From NCBI GenBank assembly GCA_963791455.1, contig CAWBSM010000001.1, positions 1-64,000 of the forward strand: a stretch of 64,000 nt of DNA, given 5' to 3'. A program made the position numbers and the translations under genes. The notes below the pieces were generated by a model. The model worked only from the letters and a program-made list of their open reading frames with translations, was not told where the DNA came from and did not search any database. The stretch is from Bog-473 sp963791455 (GTDB taxonomy: Bacteria; Actinomycetota; Acidimicrobiia; Acidimicrobiales; RAAP-2). This document shows, one piece after another, positions 1-9,556 of this stretch; position 1 is the first letter of the stretch, and each line of letters opens with the position of its first letter.

Positions 1-954
1 ATCTTCATGGATCCGCCCGAACACACCCGCTACCGCCGGTTGGTGTCGAAGGCCTTCACGCCGAGGCGGATGATGGTGCTCGAGGAGGACATCCGCGCCC
101 TGTGCGTCCGACTGCTCGACGCCCAGGCCGGCCAGAGCTCGTTCGACTACGTACAGGACTTCGGGGCCCGACTGCCGGCCTACGTGATCGCGGCGCTGCT
201 CGGCGTCCCGTCCGAAGATCGCGACATGGTCCGGGGCTTCATCGACGAGTCCTTCCACCTCGACCCGGAGTTGGGGATGCAGAACGAAGTGTCTGCCGCG
301 GCCATGTTCAAGCTCATGGACTACGTCAATGCTCAGCTCGCCGAGCGGCAGAAGCACCCGCGCGACGACATGTTCACGGATCTCCTCAACGGCGAGATCG
401 CGGACGAGGACGGCCAGATGCGCCGGCTGACCATCGACCAGGCCGCGAGCTTCGCCCTCCTCATCGGCAGCGCCGGCACCGAGACCGTGGCCCGGCTGCT
501 CGGCTGGGCGGCCTACACGCTCGACAACAACCCGGACCAGCGGGCCGAGCTGGCGGCCGACGCAAGCCTGATCCCGAACGCCGTCGAGGAGTTGCTTCGT
601 TACGAGGCGCCCTCACCGGTGCAGAGCCGCTGGTCCACCGCCCCGGTCGAGATCCATGGGGGGACCATTCCCGAACACTCCAAGGTCGTGATGATCACCG
701 GCTCCGCCGGCCGGGACGAGCGGGCCTTTCCCGACGCGGATCGCTTCGACATCCACCGCAAGATCGACCACCACCTGTCCTTCGGCTACGGCATCCACTT
801 CTGCCTGGGGGCGGCGCTGGCCCGAATGGAAGGCCGGGTGGCCCTCGAGGAGACCTTCAAGCGGTTCCCGGAGTGGTCGGTCGACCTGGACGGTGCGGTG
901 CCGCTCTATACGAGCACGGTCCGGGGCTACTCCAAACTGCCGATCTCGGTCTGA
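1..954 (+). CDS. cytochrome P450, 5' end outside window
   Basis: Heme monooxygenase, soluble bacterial class (CYP1xx-like). The reading frame is open from base 1, and the first visible residues (DPPEHTRYRRLVSKAF) belong to the helix C region, so roughly 90 N-terminal residues lie upstream; the ATG at 7 is internal. Visible hallmarks, numbered from base 1, are the I-helix oxygen-binding motif GSAGTET (about 156-162), the K-helix ExxR in EELLR (about 196-200) and the heme loop FGYGIHFCLG with the thiolate Cys at about 268. All key residues are present. Substrate cannot be read from sequence. The gene belongs to the chromosome left of the integrated element and is followed by a terminator hairpin. 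Confidence 0.95.
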   Translation: MFMDPPEHTRYRRLVSKAFTPRRMMVLEEDIRALCVRLLDAQAGQSSFDYVQDFGARLPAYVIAALLGVPSEDRDMVRGFIDESFHLDPELGMQNEVSAAAMFKLMDYVNAQLAERQKHPRDDMFTDLLNGEIADEDGQMRRLTIDQAASFALLIGSAGTETVARLLGWAAYTLDNNPDQRAELAADASLIPNAVEELLRYEAPSPVQSRWSTAPVEIHGGTIPEHSKVVMITGSAGRDERAFPDADRFDIHRKIDHHLSFGYGIHFCLGAALARMEGRVALEETFKRFPEWSVDLDGAVPLYTSTVRGYSKLPISV

Positions 955-974
955 CCTGGTCCGGCGGCGCCTGG

Positions 975-993
975 GGAGCCCGACCAGGGCTCC
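975..993 (+). terminator. hairpin terminator after the P450 gene
   Basis: Perfect 7-bp inverted repeat GGAGCCC / GGGCTCC with a 5-nt loop, 20 nt after the P450 stop codon. No long T tract follows, as is common in high-GC actinobacteria. A TACACT hexamer at 996-1001, just past it, is a plausible -10 for the tRNA that starts at 1017. Confidence 0.55.
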
Positions 994-1016
994 GGTACAC
1001 TGTCCTGTCTCACCCG

Positions 1017-1090
1017 GCGCTCGTAGCTCAACGGACTAGAGCATCTGACTACGGATCAGAAGGTTGGGGGTTCGAATCCCTCCGAGCGCG
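1017..1090 (+). tRNA. tRNA-Arg (anticodon ACG)
   Basis: Full cloverleaf. The acceptor stem GCGCTCG (1017-1023) pairs with CGAGCGC (1083-1089). The D-arm contains TAGCTCAACGGACTAGAGC. The anticodon stem TCTGA/TCAGA encloses loop CTACGGA, giving anticodon ACG. The T-arm is GGGGG-TTCGAAT-CCCTC, with discriminator G at 1090. CCA is not encoded. The A at position 34 would be read as inosine and decode CGU/CGC/CGA. The gene is intact although it serves as the integration target of the element that follows: the 17 bases from 1048 to 1064 recur at 27693. Confidence 0.97.
1048..1064 (+). repeat. left attachment-site core (attL) within tRNA-Arg
   Basis: The 17-mer ACTACGGATCAGAAGGT covers the anticodon loop, the 3' side of the anticodon stem and the start of the variable region. 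It recurs exactly, in the same orientation, at 27693-27709. Tyrosine integrases often recombine at tRNA anticodon loops, and an integrase gene starts 117 bp downstream. A 17-bp exact match in 64 kb is very unlikely by chance. Confidence 0.75.
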
Positions 1091-1180
1091 CAAGAAAGCC
1101 AGGTCAGAGCAGGTAAAGGTTCAAGAGCCTTGCTCTCGGCCGTGGCCCCGTGAGAGCATTCCGAGAACATTCCTCGGGAG

Positions 1181-2383
1181 GTGGTTCTCACGCCCAAGAA
1201 GGCACCCGGCGTCTACCAAGACAAACGGGGTGGTTGGTACATCAAGTACGACCTCGGGGTGGACCCGGCCACCGGTCGCCGCGTGCAGGTCACCAAGCGG
1301 GGCTTTCACTCCGCCGGCGATGCGGCCGAGGCCCGCCGGGAGCAGATGGGCAAAGTGGACCGTGGCGCCCTGCGCGCCGGCCGCAGTGGCATGACGGTCG
1401 ACCAGCTGCTCGACCTCTACCTGGACGGGATGGATGCCGACCAGCGCCTCGGAGCCAAGACCCGGTTTGACTACCGGCACTACGCCAGGGACTACGTGCG
1501 GCCGCACCTCGGTGCGGTCCGGGTTCGCGACCTCAGTCCAGAGTTGCTTCTCGCCTGGCAACGCAAGCTGACCAAGGAGGGGGCGACCAAGCGGTTCAAG
1601 GACGAGGACGGCACGCTCCTGCCGCCCCGGGGGCTTTCACCCAACACCATCCGCCTGGCCCGGTCCCCGCTCTCGGGGGCGATCAAGCTTGCCATCAGCC
1701 TCGGGATGATCAGCACCAACCCACTGGCCCAGGTGCCGCAGCCCCGACCGAGGCGCTCGATCCCCAAGCACTGGTCGCCCGATGAGGCTCGCCGTTTCCT
1801 GGGCCTGATGGAGGGTGACCGCACATGGCCGATCTGGGCCTTCTTGCTCGGCTCGGGCATGCGGATCGGTGAGCTTGTGTGGCTGCGTTGGCCCAACGTC
1901 GACTTGGACCGACGCGTCGTGCGGGTCCTCGAGTTCGCGTCGACCCTGGGCCACGACGTCGTTGCGTCGACCGGAAAGAGCCGCGACGCGGTCCGAACCA
2001 TCGAACTCGACTCGGGCCTGGCCGGCGTCCTGCGGCGACAGCGCGAACTCCAAGCCAAAGAAGCCCGGGCTGCCTCCACGTACGAGGCGACCGACTACGT
2101 CTTCACCAAGGAGGAGGGTGGTGCGTATCACCCGCAACGCCTCTCCAAAATGCTCGGTGACTACACCGAGGAGCTCGACGTACCCCGCTTGACCGCCCAT
2201 GGACTCCGACACACCAGCGCCACGCTCATGTTGGCCAGCGGGGTGCCACCGAAGGTGGCTGCGGAGCGGCTGGGCCACGCCGATGCGACCCTGTTCACCA
2301 ACCTGTACAGCCACGTGACGCCGACCATGCAGAGGGAAGCGGCCGACAGGATCGGCGAAGCTCTCTTCGGAGCTACTCCGTAG
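1181..2383 (+). CDS. int: tyrosine recombinase / phage-type integrase
   Basis: Site-specific recombinase that would integrate and excise the element at tRNA-Arg. 400 aa with a GTG start right after a GGGAG ribosome-binding stretch. The N-terminal part (about 10-60) resembles the arm-binding domain of actinobacterial integrases (GVYQDKRGGWYIKYD). A SAM-like core-binding domain occupies about 65-175. The catalytic domain follows with Arg228 (GMRIGEL), His340-x-x-Arg343 (HGLRH), His366 (LGHAD) and nucleophile Tyr376 (NLYSHV). The full catalytic set is present and the length is normal, so the enzyme should be active. An imperfect hairpin (arms AGAGCA 1106-1111 and TGCTCT 1131-1136) lies between the tRNA and the gene. 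Confidence 0.97.
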   Translation: MVLTPKKAPGVYQDKRGGWYIKYDLGVDPATGRRVQVTKRGFHSAGDAAEARREQMGKVDRGALRAGRSGMTVDQLLDLYLDGMDADQRLGAKTRFDYRHYARDYVRPHLGAVRVRDLSPELLLAWQRKLTKEGATKRFKDEDGTLLPPRGLSPNTIRLARSPLSGAIKLAISLGMISTNPLAQVPQPRPRRSIPKHWSPDEARRFLGLMEGDRTWPIWAFLLGSGMRIGELVWLRWPNVDLDRRVVRVLEFASTLGHDVVASTGKSRDAVRTIELDSGLAGVLRRQRELQAKEARAASTYEATDYVFTKEEGGAYHPQRLSKMLGDYTEELDVPRLTAHGLRHTSATLMLASGVPPKVAAERLGHADATLFTNLYSHVTPTMQREAADRIGEALFGATP

Positions 2384-2420
2384 TCCCTGCCTTGTTCGTC
2401 GGCATGAGGGACGTGGTGTG

Positions 2421-3305
2421 ATGCCCAATAGATCCCCCGATGTCAACGTGGGTGAGGAATGGGCCTACCGCGAGAGGGCCAAGGCGAATCCCACGCCCGT
2501 TCGAGTGACCAAGGTCGGTACGGCCCGCCCGCCCCGGGTCAAGATCCGATTTCTCGACGACACCTTCGAAGGCCGAGAGGAGTGGGTGCCGCCGAGTCGG
2601 CTGAAGGTGCTGTGGGCCGACCTCGACAGATGGCGAGCGAGGGAGGACCGTTGGGACGCGATAGCGGCAGCGTCGGTTGGTGTCGAGGGGACGCCGGAGT
2701 TATGGGCTGCAGAGACGGTGTTCGAGGTTGTGGCCGGGGAGGACGTCCTCAGCATGGGGTACCGCGAACACGCGGGAGTCCTTTGCATCTCCGACGCGTC
2801 CAAGGCAGCGGACCTCCTGGGCACCGATCCTTCGGTTTTCTTCGTGGACGAGCTCGCCTTCGTCGATGAGGATGGGACCATCGTCGTGCCGTGGAACATC
2901 ACTGTGGTGCTGGCAAGAGACGCAGCACCGAAGCACGCCGACGCCGTCCTCCGAGAGATCGCAAAGAGGGAACGAAAGGCGGCACACGATGCCATCTACG
3001 GCGATCTCATTGGAACGCGCCGTGCGAAACCCTGGTACGTGTCACCCAAGGTCTGTGCCGAAGTTGACGCCCGCCAAGTTCCGACCTACGCGCTGCTACG
3101 TCAATGGTGCGGCGGCGACGATGCAGTTGATCGCTTTGACGAACTAGCAACGCTGCGCACGGAACTGCTGAGGTTCGGCCAGCTCGTCGAACGAGCGATC
3201 AGCGTGCTCGAGGAGGCCGGCTTATCGAAGATCGCTGCGTCCCTGAAGCGAGAGCTCGGGGTGCCGATCGGGACCCTCAGGGCCAGTCAGAAGACGGGCG
3301 GGTGA
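2421..3305 (+). CDS. unknown protein coupled to the DUF3427 helicase
   Basis: 294 aa, family not recognised. The N-terminus (about 10-60) has an alternating beta pattern with PRVKIRFLDDTFEGREEWV, which could form a small SH3/Tudor-like barrel; this is inference only. The C-terminal 70 residues are predicted helical and end in a short leucine-rich stretch. No catalytic motif, signal peptide or membrane segment is visible. GTG and ATG stand in tandem at 2418/2421. The stop codon overlaps the GTG start of the following helicase gene by four bases (GTGA), indicating translational coupling, so this protein probably acts with that helicase. It lies 37 bp after the integrase gene. Confidence 0.8.
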   Translation: MPNRSPDVNVGEEWAYRERAKANPTPVRVTKVGTARPPRVKIRFLDDTFEGREEWVPPSRLKVLWADLDRWRAREDRWDAIAAASVGVEGTPELWAAETVFEVVAGEDVLSMGYREHAGVLCISDASKAADLLGTDPSVFFVDELAFVDEDGTIVVPWNITVVLARDAAPKHADAVLREIAKRERKAAHDAIYGDLIGTRRAKPWYVSPKVCAEVDARQVPTYALLRQWCGGDDAVDRFDELATLRTELLRFGQLVERAISVLEEAGLSKIAASLKRELGVPIGTLRASQKTGG

Positions 3306-6300
3306 TCGTCGCCAGCTGTACCGTCTCTTCGATGGAGAGCAGGTTGCCTGGCGGGGCTTATGACGAACTGATCACAGTTGGCTTGGAGGCCCTCATACGG
3401 CAGTCCGGCATCGAGGTCCAGACGGCATCCGTAGACCGCGCCGAAGCAACAGAGATATTGGCGGCCCACCTTGAGGATGTCGCCACTCGGGTGCTCGATT
3501 CATTGCCGTTCGAGCGCCGCGTTGCTGTGGCAAACGGGATCCTCAAGCGACTGGAAGACGAGACCTCTGTCTCTGACGATCAGGAGTCCGTCCCGACGGA
3601 CCTGCGGATGCTCTGGGGGGTGGGACCGCTCACGGCTCGCCCTCAGAATCCACTACGCAGGGCAGACCTTCTGATTAACTCTCGCGGCGAGCCAGCCTTG
3701 CACGAGGAACTCGCCGCGGAGATTGCGTCGGCCGACCAGGTTGATTTGCTTTGCGCGTTCATTAAGTGGCAAGGCTTGCGTCTGCTCATCGATGCGGTCG
3801 AGAAACACTGCAGTTCCGGACGTCCATTCCGGGTCATCACCACAACCTACGTAGGTGCTACCGAACGACGGGCAGTTGACGAGCTCGTACGCCGTGGGGC
3901 AGAGGTAAAGGTCAGCTACGAAACCCGCACGACCCGCCTCCACGCCAAAGCTTGGCTCTTTCGCAGGAACTCCGGATGGGACACCGGCTACGTAGGCTCG
4001 TCCAATTTGTCCCGCTCCGCGTTGGTTGATGGCTTGGAATGGAACGTTCGCCTCTCCAACGGTGACACGCCACTTCTCTTGCACAAGTTCGCGGCCACGT
4101 TCGACTCCTACTGGGCCGACCCGCGGTTCGAGTCGTACGATCCTGGCCGCGACGGCTCTCGCTTGGAGCAGGCGCTGCGGACCGCCCAGAGCCCGACGCC
4201 AATCTCCATTGCTGGCCTCGAGGTACGCCCATACCCCTATCAGCAGGCAATGCTGGACCAGCTCGACGTCGAACGGAAGGTTCACGACCGTTGGCGCAAC
4301 TTGGTGGTCGCGGCTACTGGAACCGGCAAGACGGTCGTGGCAGCGCTGGACTACCGCCGACTCGTCGAGGAGAAGGGCGACCTCTCCCTGCTCTTTGTGG
4401 CCCACCGACGCGAGATCCTGCATCAGAGCCGTTCCACATTCGCGGCCGTGATGGCCGACGGGACCTTCGGCGAGACCTGGGTAGGCGGCAAGCGCCCCAC
4501 CGAGTGGCGACACGTGTTCGCGTCGATCCAGAGCCTCCACGCCGATGGTCTGGAATCCGTCGGGCCGGACCAGTTCGACGTCGTAATCGTCGACGAGTTT
4601 CACCACGCGGAGGCTGCGACCTACCGGCGCCTCCTCGAGCACATACAACCTCAGGTGTTAATCGGACTCACGGCTACACCGGAGCGGGCTGACGGGGGTG
4701 ACGTAACGGAGTGGTTCGACGGGCACATCGCTACTGAGCTTCGGCTGTGGCACGCCCTTGAGCAGGATCTACTGTGTCCATTCAACTATTTCGGAATCGC
4801 CGACAACACAGACCTTCGCGGCATTGAGTGGCGAGCCGGCGCGTACGACGTCGCCGGTCTGTCGAAGCTCTACACCGGAAATGATGCGCGGGCGGCGATT
4901 GTTATCCGCAGCCTGCAACAGATCGTTACTGATGTCGGCGCGATGCGAGCTCTGGGCTTCTCCGCGTCGGTTGACCATGCGCACTACATGGCCAGAGTCT
5001 TCAACGAAGCGGGCCTTCCCGCCGTGGCTGTCGATGCCAGCACGGACGCCGAGACTAGAGCTTCTGCCCTCCGGGATCTCCGGGATCGCAGAGTCAATGC
5101 CGTCTTCGCTGTTGATCTCTTCAACGAGGGCTTGGACGTCCCTCAAGTCGACACGGTGCTCTTCCTGCGGCCCACAGAGAGTGCCACAGTGTTCCTGCAA
5201 CAACTCGGTCGTGGACTGCGCCGGACTGCCGGAAAGGCCTGTCTCACCGCTTTGGACTTTGTCGGGCATCACAAGCAACAGTTCCATTGGGACGCTCGGT
5301 ATCGAGCCCTGACCGGAGCGTCCCGAGGGGACCTGGTTCGACAGATCGAGCGTGGCTTTCCGTTCCTACCAGCAGGAAGCTCGATCCGTCTGGACCGGGT
5401 CGCCAAAGAGCTCGTGCTAGCGAACGTCAAGTCACAAGTGACGTTGCGCCGGCCGCAGCTGGTGCAGGACATTCGCAGCTACGGGGAGCTCTGACTCGGG
5501 GACTATCTCCTGGCCTCGGGACGGGAGCCCACTGCGATCTATCCCCGAAATTCATGGACCGCTCTGCGCCGGGCCGCCGGCTTGCTCCGCTCCACGCCGG
5601 GCCCAGGTGAAGAACGGCTGCTCAGGCGCACTTGCCGCTTTCTGCACGTGGATGATCAAGAGAGGTTGAAGATCTGGAAGGAAGTGCTCACAGCTCAAGA
5701 TCCTCCAGAAATGAGTCCTCTCGGACAGCGAGAGGAGCGCCTCTTGCTGATGCTCTTCTTCACCCTCTGGCCCGAAGCAGGTGGTTTCAGCGACTATACG
5801 AAGGGCTGGCGTCAGCTTTGGGATAACCCCGCTGTCCGTCAGGAGATCGTGGAGGTATTGGAGGTTGCGGCAGACCGAATTGCTCACGTGCCGATAAGGC
5901 TCAAAGGGATGGACTCCGTACCGCTGTGGGTGCACTGTCGCTACACCAGGGAAGAGCTGCTGGCGGCCGTCGGAAGGGGGACCCTCGATCGTCCGCCGGT
6001 GAACGATCGAGAAGGCGTGCGCTTCGCGGAGGAGGAAGGAGCCGACGTCTTTACTTTCACGCTGACGAAGAGCGAGCGGGACTACTCACCGACAACCATG
6101 TACCGCGATTACGCCATTAGTTCAGGTCTGATCCACTGGGAATCGCAGAGCACAACCAGTCCAGAGTCGAAGACCGGCCAGCGCTACATCGATCACGAAT
6201 CCCGGGGCAGCCGCGTGCTGCTTTTCTGCCGCGAGAAGAACGACGGTGAGTTCGGAGCACAGCCCTACCTGTTCCTCGGTGAGGCCAAATACGTATCCCA

Positions 6301-6391
6301 CACTGGCAGCCGTCCGATGGCAATCACCTGGAAGCTGGATCAGCGGATGCCGGCGGAGTTCTTCGAGTCGGCGTCCATGCTCGCCGGCTGA
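3302..6391 (+). pseudogene. PLD-like nuclease / DEAH helicase / DUF3427 protein with one in-frame TGA
   Basis: Reads as one 1,029-codon frame interrupted only by TGA at 5492-5494 (codon 731). Order: N-terminal cap; PLD-like nuclease domain with HAKAWLF (from about 214) and GSSNLSRSAL (about 232-241); SF2 helicase with ATGTGKT (about 338-344), DEFHH (about 431), LTATPER (about 462) and motif VI QLGRGLRR (about 634); then a DUF3427-type C-terminus. After the TGA the same frame continues with LGDYLLASGREP and SWTALRRAAG, which belong to the same domain, up to 6391. Proteins of this architecture are linked to DNA restriction and defence. Because the rest is uninterrupted, this is a very recent nonsense mutation or a base-call error. 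If real, the product would be a 730-aa protein lacking its C-terminal domain. Translationally coupled to the preceding gene. Confidence 0.88.
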
Positions 6392-6470
6392 TGCCCGACG
6401 GAGCTGCTCCGGGTCTTGCTGACAAGGCCTATGGGGCTCGATCGTGCGGGCTACCAACCCGCCCGTCGTT

Positions 6471-6520
6471 ACCTTGAATAGCGGGTAGAAGTATTCAAGG
6501 ATATAGAATAACCTTGAATA
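6471..6520 (+). promoter_or_regulatory. operator-like repeat array upstream of the Fic gene
   Basis: ACCTTGAATA occurs at 6471-6480 and again at 6511-6520, exactly 40 bp apart (about four helical turns), with the inverted copy TATTCAAGG at 6492-6500 between them. The last copy ends 10 bp before the Fic ATG and runs into its AGGAG ribosome-binding site. AT-rich sequence such as TATAGAAT (6502-6509) could supply a -10. The arrangement suggests autoregulation, as in toxin-antitoxin type promoters. Confidence 0.6.
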
Positions 6521-6530
6521 AGGAGATCCC

Positions 6531-7804
6531 ATGTCCAAGGTTCTGAGGCGACGTTGGATGAGCGAGGTGGCCTCAGGGCTCCCACGCCGGGACCGCGCCT
6601 CCTGTAACTACGAAGCGTACCTCCCCGATCATCTCGTCGGCCGGTCCGTCCGCCTTGACGGCGAGGTCGCTGCGGACGTCACCGACGCCGAAGCCACGAT
6701 CGCCCGGTTCGATACCAAGGCCGCCGCGCTCGCAGACACCGAGGCTCTTGCTCGGCTCCTCCTGCGGGCTGAATCGGTGGCGTCGTCGAGAATCGAGGGC
6801 CTCGAAGTCGGCGGGCGTCGTCTCCTCCGCGCCGAAGCCGCGCAGTTTCTTGGCGACGAAGTGAACGATGTCACCGCCGTTGAAGTGCTGGGCAACATCA
6901 AGGCAATGTCCTGGGCGCTCAACTCAGTTGGCCCGGGAGACGACATCACCCTCGAGACACTGTTCGAAGCGCACCGGCGACTTTTGGCTGGGACACGCCT
7001 TGAAGAAATGGGAGGACACATCCGCGAGGCGCAGAACTGGATCGGCGGAAGCAGCTATAACCCATGTTCTGCGGCGTTTGTCCCTCCACCCCGGAATACG
7101 TCGCCGACCTTCTGAAGGATCTCTGTGCCTTTTGCAACACGGACTCGCTGCCTGCCGTGATTCAAGCTGCTCTTGCGCATGCGCAATTCGAGACCATCCA
7201 CCCATTCGTGGACGGCAATGGCCGCATCGGCCGTGCACTCATCCATCTCGTCCTCCGACGTCGGGCACTGGCGGTCCGAGTGCTCCCGCCGATCTCACTT
7301 GTCTTGGCCACATGGTCGCGTGACTACATCGTCGGGCTCACTGCCACCAGGTATCGCGGAAGCCCAACCTCCAAGGTTGCCCTCGATGGCCTGAACCGTT
7401 GGGTGGGGCTTTTCGCTGCCGCTTGCCGTCGTGCGGTTTCGGACGCAGAGAGCTTCGAGATCCAGGTCTCGGATCTGCAGTCGCAATGGCGCGCTCAATC
7501 GAGTTCGCTCCGGCGCGGGTCAGCTGCCGATTTGCTCATCAATGCATTGCCCGGCGCCCCGATCGTGACGGTGAACGGTGCGAGCGATCTCATCGGTCGA
7601 AGCTTTCAGGCGACGAACCAGGGCATATCGCGGCTGGTGGAAGCGGGCATTCTCAAGCAGGTCAACGTCGGACGACGCAACCGAGCCTTCGAGGCGGCAG
7701 AGTTGATCCGGCTGTTCACGAAACTCGAACGGCGCCTCGCGAGTCCAACGAACACCCGGTCATCGGAACCGTCACGGCGCGTACCCGCACGACCCTCTGC
7801 CTGA
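6531..7804 (+). pseudogene. Fic/DOC family protein, single frameshift
   Basis: Fic-domain enzymes transfer AMP or another nucleotide moiety to target proteins. The frame starting at ATG 6531 (AAGGAG 7 bp upstream) encodes a Fic N-terminal region with SSRIEGLEV, similar to the inhibitory (S/T)xxxE(G/N) helix of self-inhibited Fic proteins, so auto-inhibition is likely. It runs to YNPCSAAFVPPP, then goes out of frame at a CCCC run (7089-7092). One added base restores PEYVADLLKDL and the catalytic loop HPFVDGNGRIGR (7199-7234), followed by a C-terminal winged-helix-like region (SFQATNQGISRLVEAGILK) that could bind the upstream repeats. Restored length is about 424 aa. The motifs are intact, so either a fresh one-base deletion or a sequencing error. 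Confidence 0.85.
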
Positions 7805-7910
7805 CCTGGCGGCGATCGGTGCCGAGGGGGGACACTTGCCCACAAGCGGGTAGTCCAGGTGCTGTTCGTGACACCGAATGGGGTTGCTAACTCTTGACCG
7901 TCCCGGCGCC

Positions 7911-8231
7911 TCACCCCAGGCCGACGGCTCGCACGCGTCCCTCCGTCTCGACGGCGTTGTCGAGCCTGATGACCTTCTGCCGATCGATCCACGCCTCGAC
8001 ATCGCGTTCGTCGAACCGTATGAAGTGCCCGATCTTCAAATAGGGAATCCTCCTCTCCGTCACCAGCCGCCGCACGTGTCGGATGCTCGTGCCGAGCCAC
8101 CGGGCCACTGTTTCCATGTCGAGCAGTTGCGGGAACGTCTCCGGTACGCCTTCAGATGGCTGGTCATTACTCCAGGGGTGCGAGGACGGACTGTAGGGGT
8201 ACTCATCCGAGCGCCCAGGGCGAGTGGTCAC
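7911..8231 (-). CDS. excisionase-family helix-turn-helix protein
   Basis: 106 aa, GTG start. The core (about 35-85) is the winged helix-turn-helix of MerR/Xis/AlpA-type proteins: LLDMETVARWLGTSIRHVRR followed by the wing RIPYLKIGHFIRFDERDVEAWI. Such proteins act as recombination directionality factors or as regulators of integrative elements. The first 30 residues are low-complexity, and the true start may lie further in. Divergent from the SSB/relaxase genes and convergent with the Fic gene. Confidence 0.8.
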   Translation of the reverse strand: MTTRPGRSDEYPYSPSSHPWSNDQPSEGVPETFPQLLDMETVARWLGTSIRHVRRLVTERRIPYLKIGHFIRFDERDVEAWIDRQKVIRLDNAVETEGRVRAVGLG

Positions 8232-8766
8232 CGCTCCTCCTTCGAGCGCTTGTCGGCACCTTGCCGATGATCGGCTCTTTGAAGATCGCCCGGCTACGAG
8301 CCATTAGTTACCCCCAGTGCCGACCGAGGAGGACGCGGCGACGCTCGCCAGAATCGACGGTTCTCCGGAATGTGACCGGCTGACCGGTCCCACCTTGGAA
8401 CTGGGTTTCGTCCTTCCATCGCGTTGTTGATGGTCACCCAAGGACTGGAGAACGAGCAGCGCGTTGGCTCCTGAGGTCACCCCACCCGAGAACCGCTTCT
8501 CTGTTCCCTCTAGCCCTCACCCCGCTGCTTCAGGACCACCGGCGCTCCACGGCGTCAAGTCGCCGGCTCGGCTCGCAACAACTTCTGGCGGCATCGCAGT
8601 CGTTGAGATTCGCCCTACGGGCGAACCGTCAGAACTTCTTGCTCGGCCCAAGGGCCCCCTCTCCGGAACTTGACCCCGCTTCGCTGCCGCCGGAGATGCG
8701 CCGTCACCGAACGACGCAGCGGCGTCGTTCGCAAGGAACGAGGCCAAGAGCACAAGGAGCACAACC
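8232..8766. other. 535-bp intergenic region with a perfect hairpin
   Basis: No convincing gene. It separates the excisionase gene from ssb and should hold their divergent promoters. It contains a perfect 7-bp hairpin TTCGCCC-TAC-GGGCGAA at 8609-8625, followed by GGCCCAAGGGCC (8645-8656). A short open frame at 8464-8673 lacks a ribosome-binding site and any recognisable product. Confidence 0.5.
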
Positions 8767-9144
8767 ATGACTAACACGATCACCATCACCGGGAACCTCA
8801 CTCGGGAACCCGAGATCCGCTGCACCAGGGAGGGCCAAGCAACCACGCAGCTCGGCGTGGCCGTCAACCGGCGTCGGCAAGACCGCACCAGCGGGGAGTG
8901 GCAGGAGGCAACCTCCTACTTCGACGTCATCTGCTGGCGTGACCTGGCCGAGAATGTCGCCCTGAGCCTGACCAAGGGCATGCGCGTCATCGTCAGCGGC
9001 CACCTCGATCAGCGCAGCTGGGAAACGGACGAGGGCGAGCACCGCTCCAAGGTCGAGATCGTGGCCGACGAGATGGGCCCGAGCTTGCGCTTGGCCACTG
9101 CCGACGTCCATCGCGTGGAGCGTCGTAGAGGTGCCGACGAGTAG
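8767..9144 (+). CDS. ssb: single-stranded DNA-binding protein (SSB)
   Basis: 125 aa, ATG start preceded by AAGGAGCACAACC. OB-fold with the usual opening NTITITGNLTREPEIR, then TQLGVAVNRRRQD, YFDVICWRDLAENV and GMRVIVSGHL. It would coat single-stranded DNA made during transfer or replication of the element. The acidic DDDIPF-type tail, which recruits partner proteins in chromosomal SSBs, is missing; the protein ends RRGADE right after the OB-fold. It lies upstream of the relaxase on the same strand, consistent with a role in mobilization. Confidence 0.95.
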   Translation: MTNTITITGNLTREPEIRCTREGQATTQLGVAVNRRRQDRTSGEWQEATSYFDVICWRDLAENVALSLTKGMRVIVSGHLDQRSWETDEGEHRSKVEIVADEMGPSLRLATADVHRVERRRGADE

Positions 9145-9556
9145 GTCAGCTCCGGGCTGATATCGCCCGGAGAAATCCCTCGCCGCAACGACCCCGGCTC
9201 AGCTGGGGCTGTTGCGCGTCCCGACGCAGGCTCGCGGCCGCCGGAGTTGCATCGACCGCCCGGGGTAGGTCGCAACGACCGCGCACAGCGACCCAACTGT
9301 CGACCAGACAACCCCTACCAACCGCAGCCGTCAACCAGCACACCGTACGTGCCCCGTCCCAGCCCCATCACCTTCACGCCGTCCCGCACATGCCTCAGAC
9401 CCCCGGGCCCTCCGCCGCCAGCATCACCATTGCTTCACACGTGTGGCATTCGAGGTTGAAGGAGGCCCTCTAGACGGAAAGGCGACGGGGCCGATGATGG
9501 TCGCAGGCCCCCCGAGAGCCACTGGACGAAGGTCGTCCCGTGGAGGGGATGGGACC
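9145..9556. promoter_or_regulatory. ssb-relaxase intergenic region with inverted repeats, oriT candidate
   Basis: 412 bp without a gene. A perfect 8-bp inverted repeat CTCCGGGC-TGATATC-GCCCGGAG lies at 9150-9172, five bases after the ssb stop, and a second near-palindrome CCCCGGCTCAGCTGGGG at 9192-9208. The first may be the ssb terminator. Because origins of transfer usually lie next to the relaxase gene and contain inverted repeats beside the nick site, this is also the best oriT candidate in the element. Confidence 0.4.

Noticed and set aside
1098..1105. 8-mer GCCAGGTC shared by both ends of the element (also 27683-27690)
   Set aside because: Could be an integrase arm site, but eight bases match too easily by chance to report as a feature.
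5492..5494. Selenocysteine recoding of the in-frame TGA in the DUF3427 protein
   Set aside because: I see no obvious SECIS-like stem-loop after it, the position is not a redox site, and other genes nearby are broken; a mutation or error is simpler.
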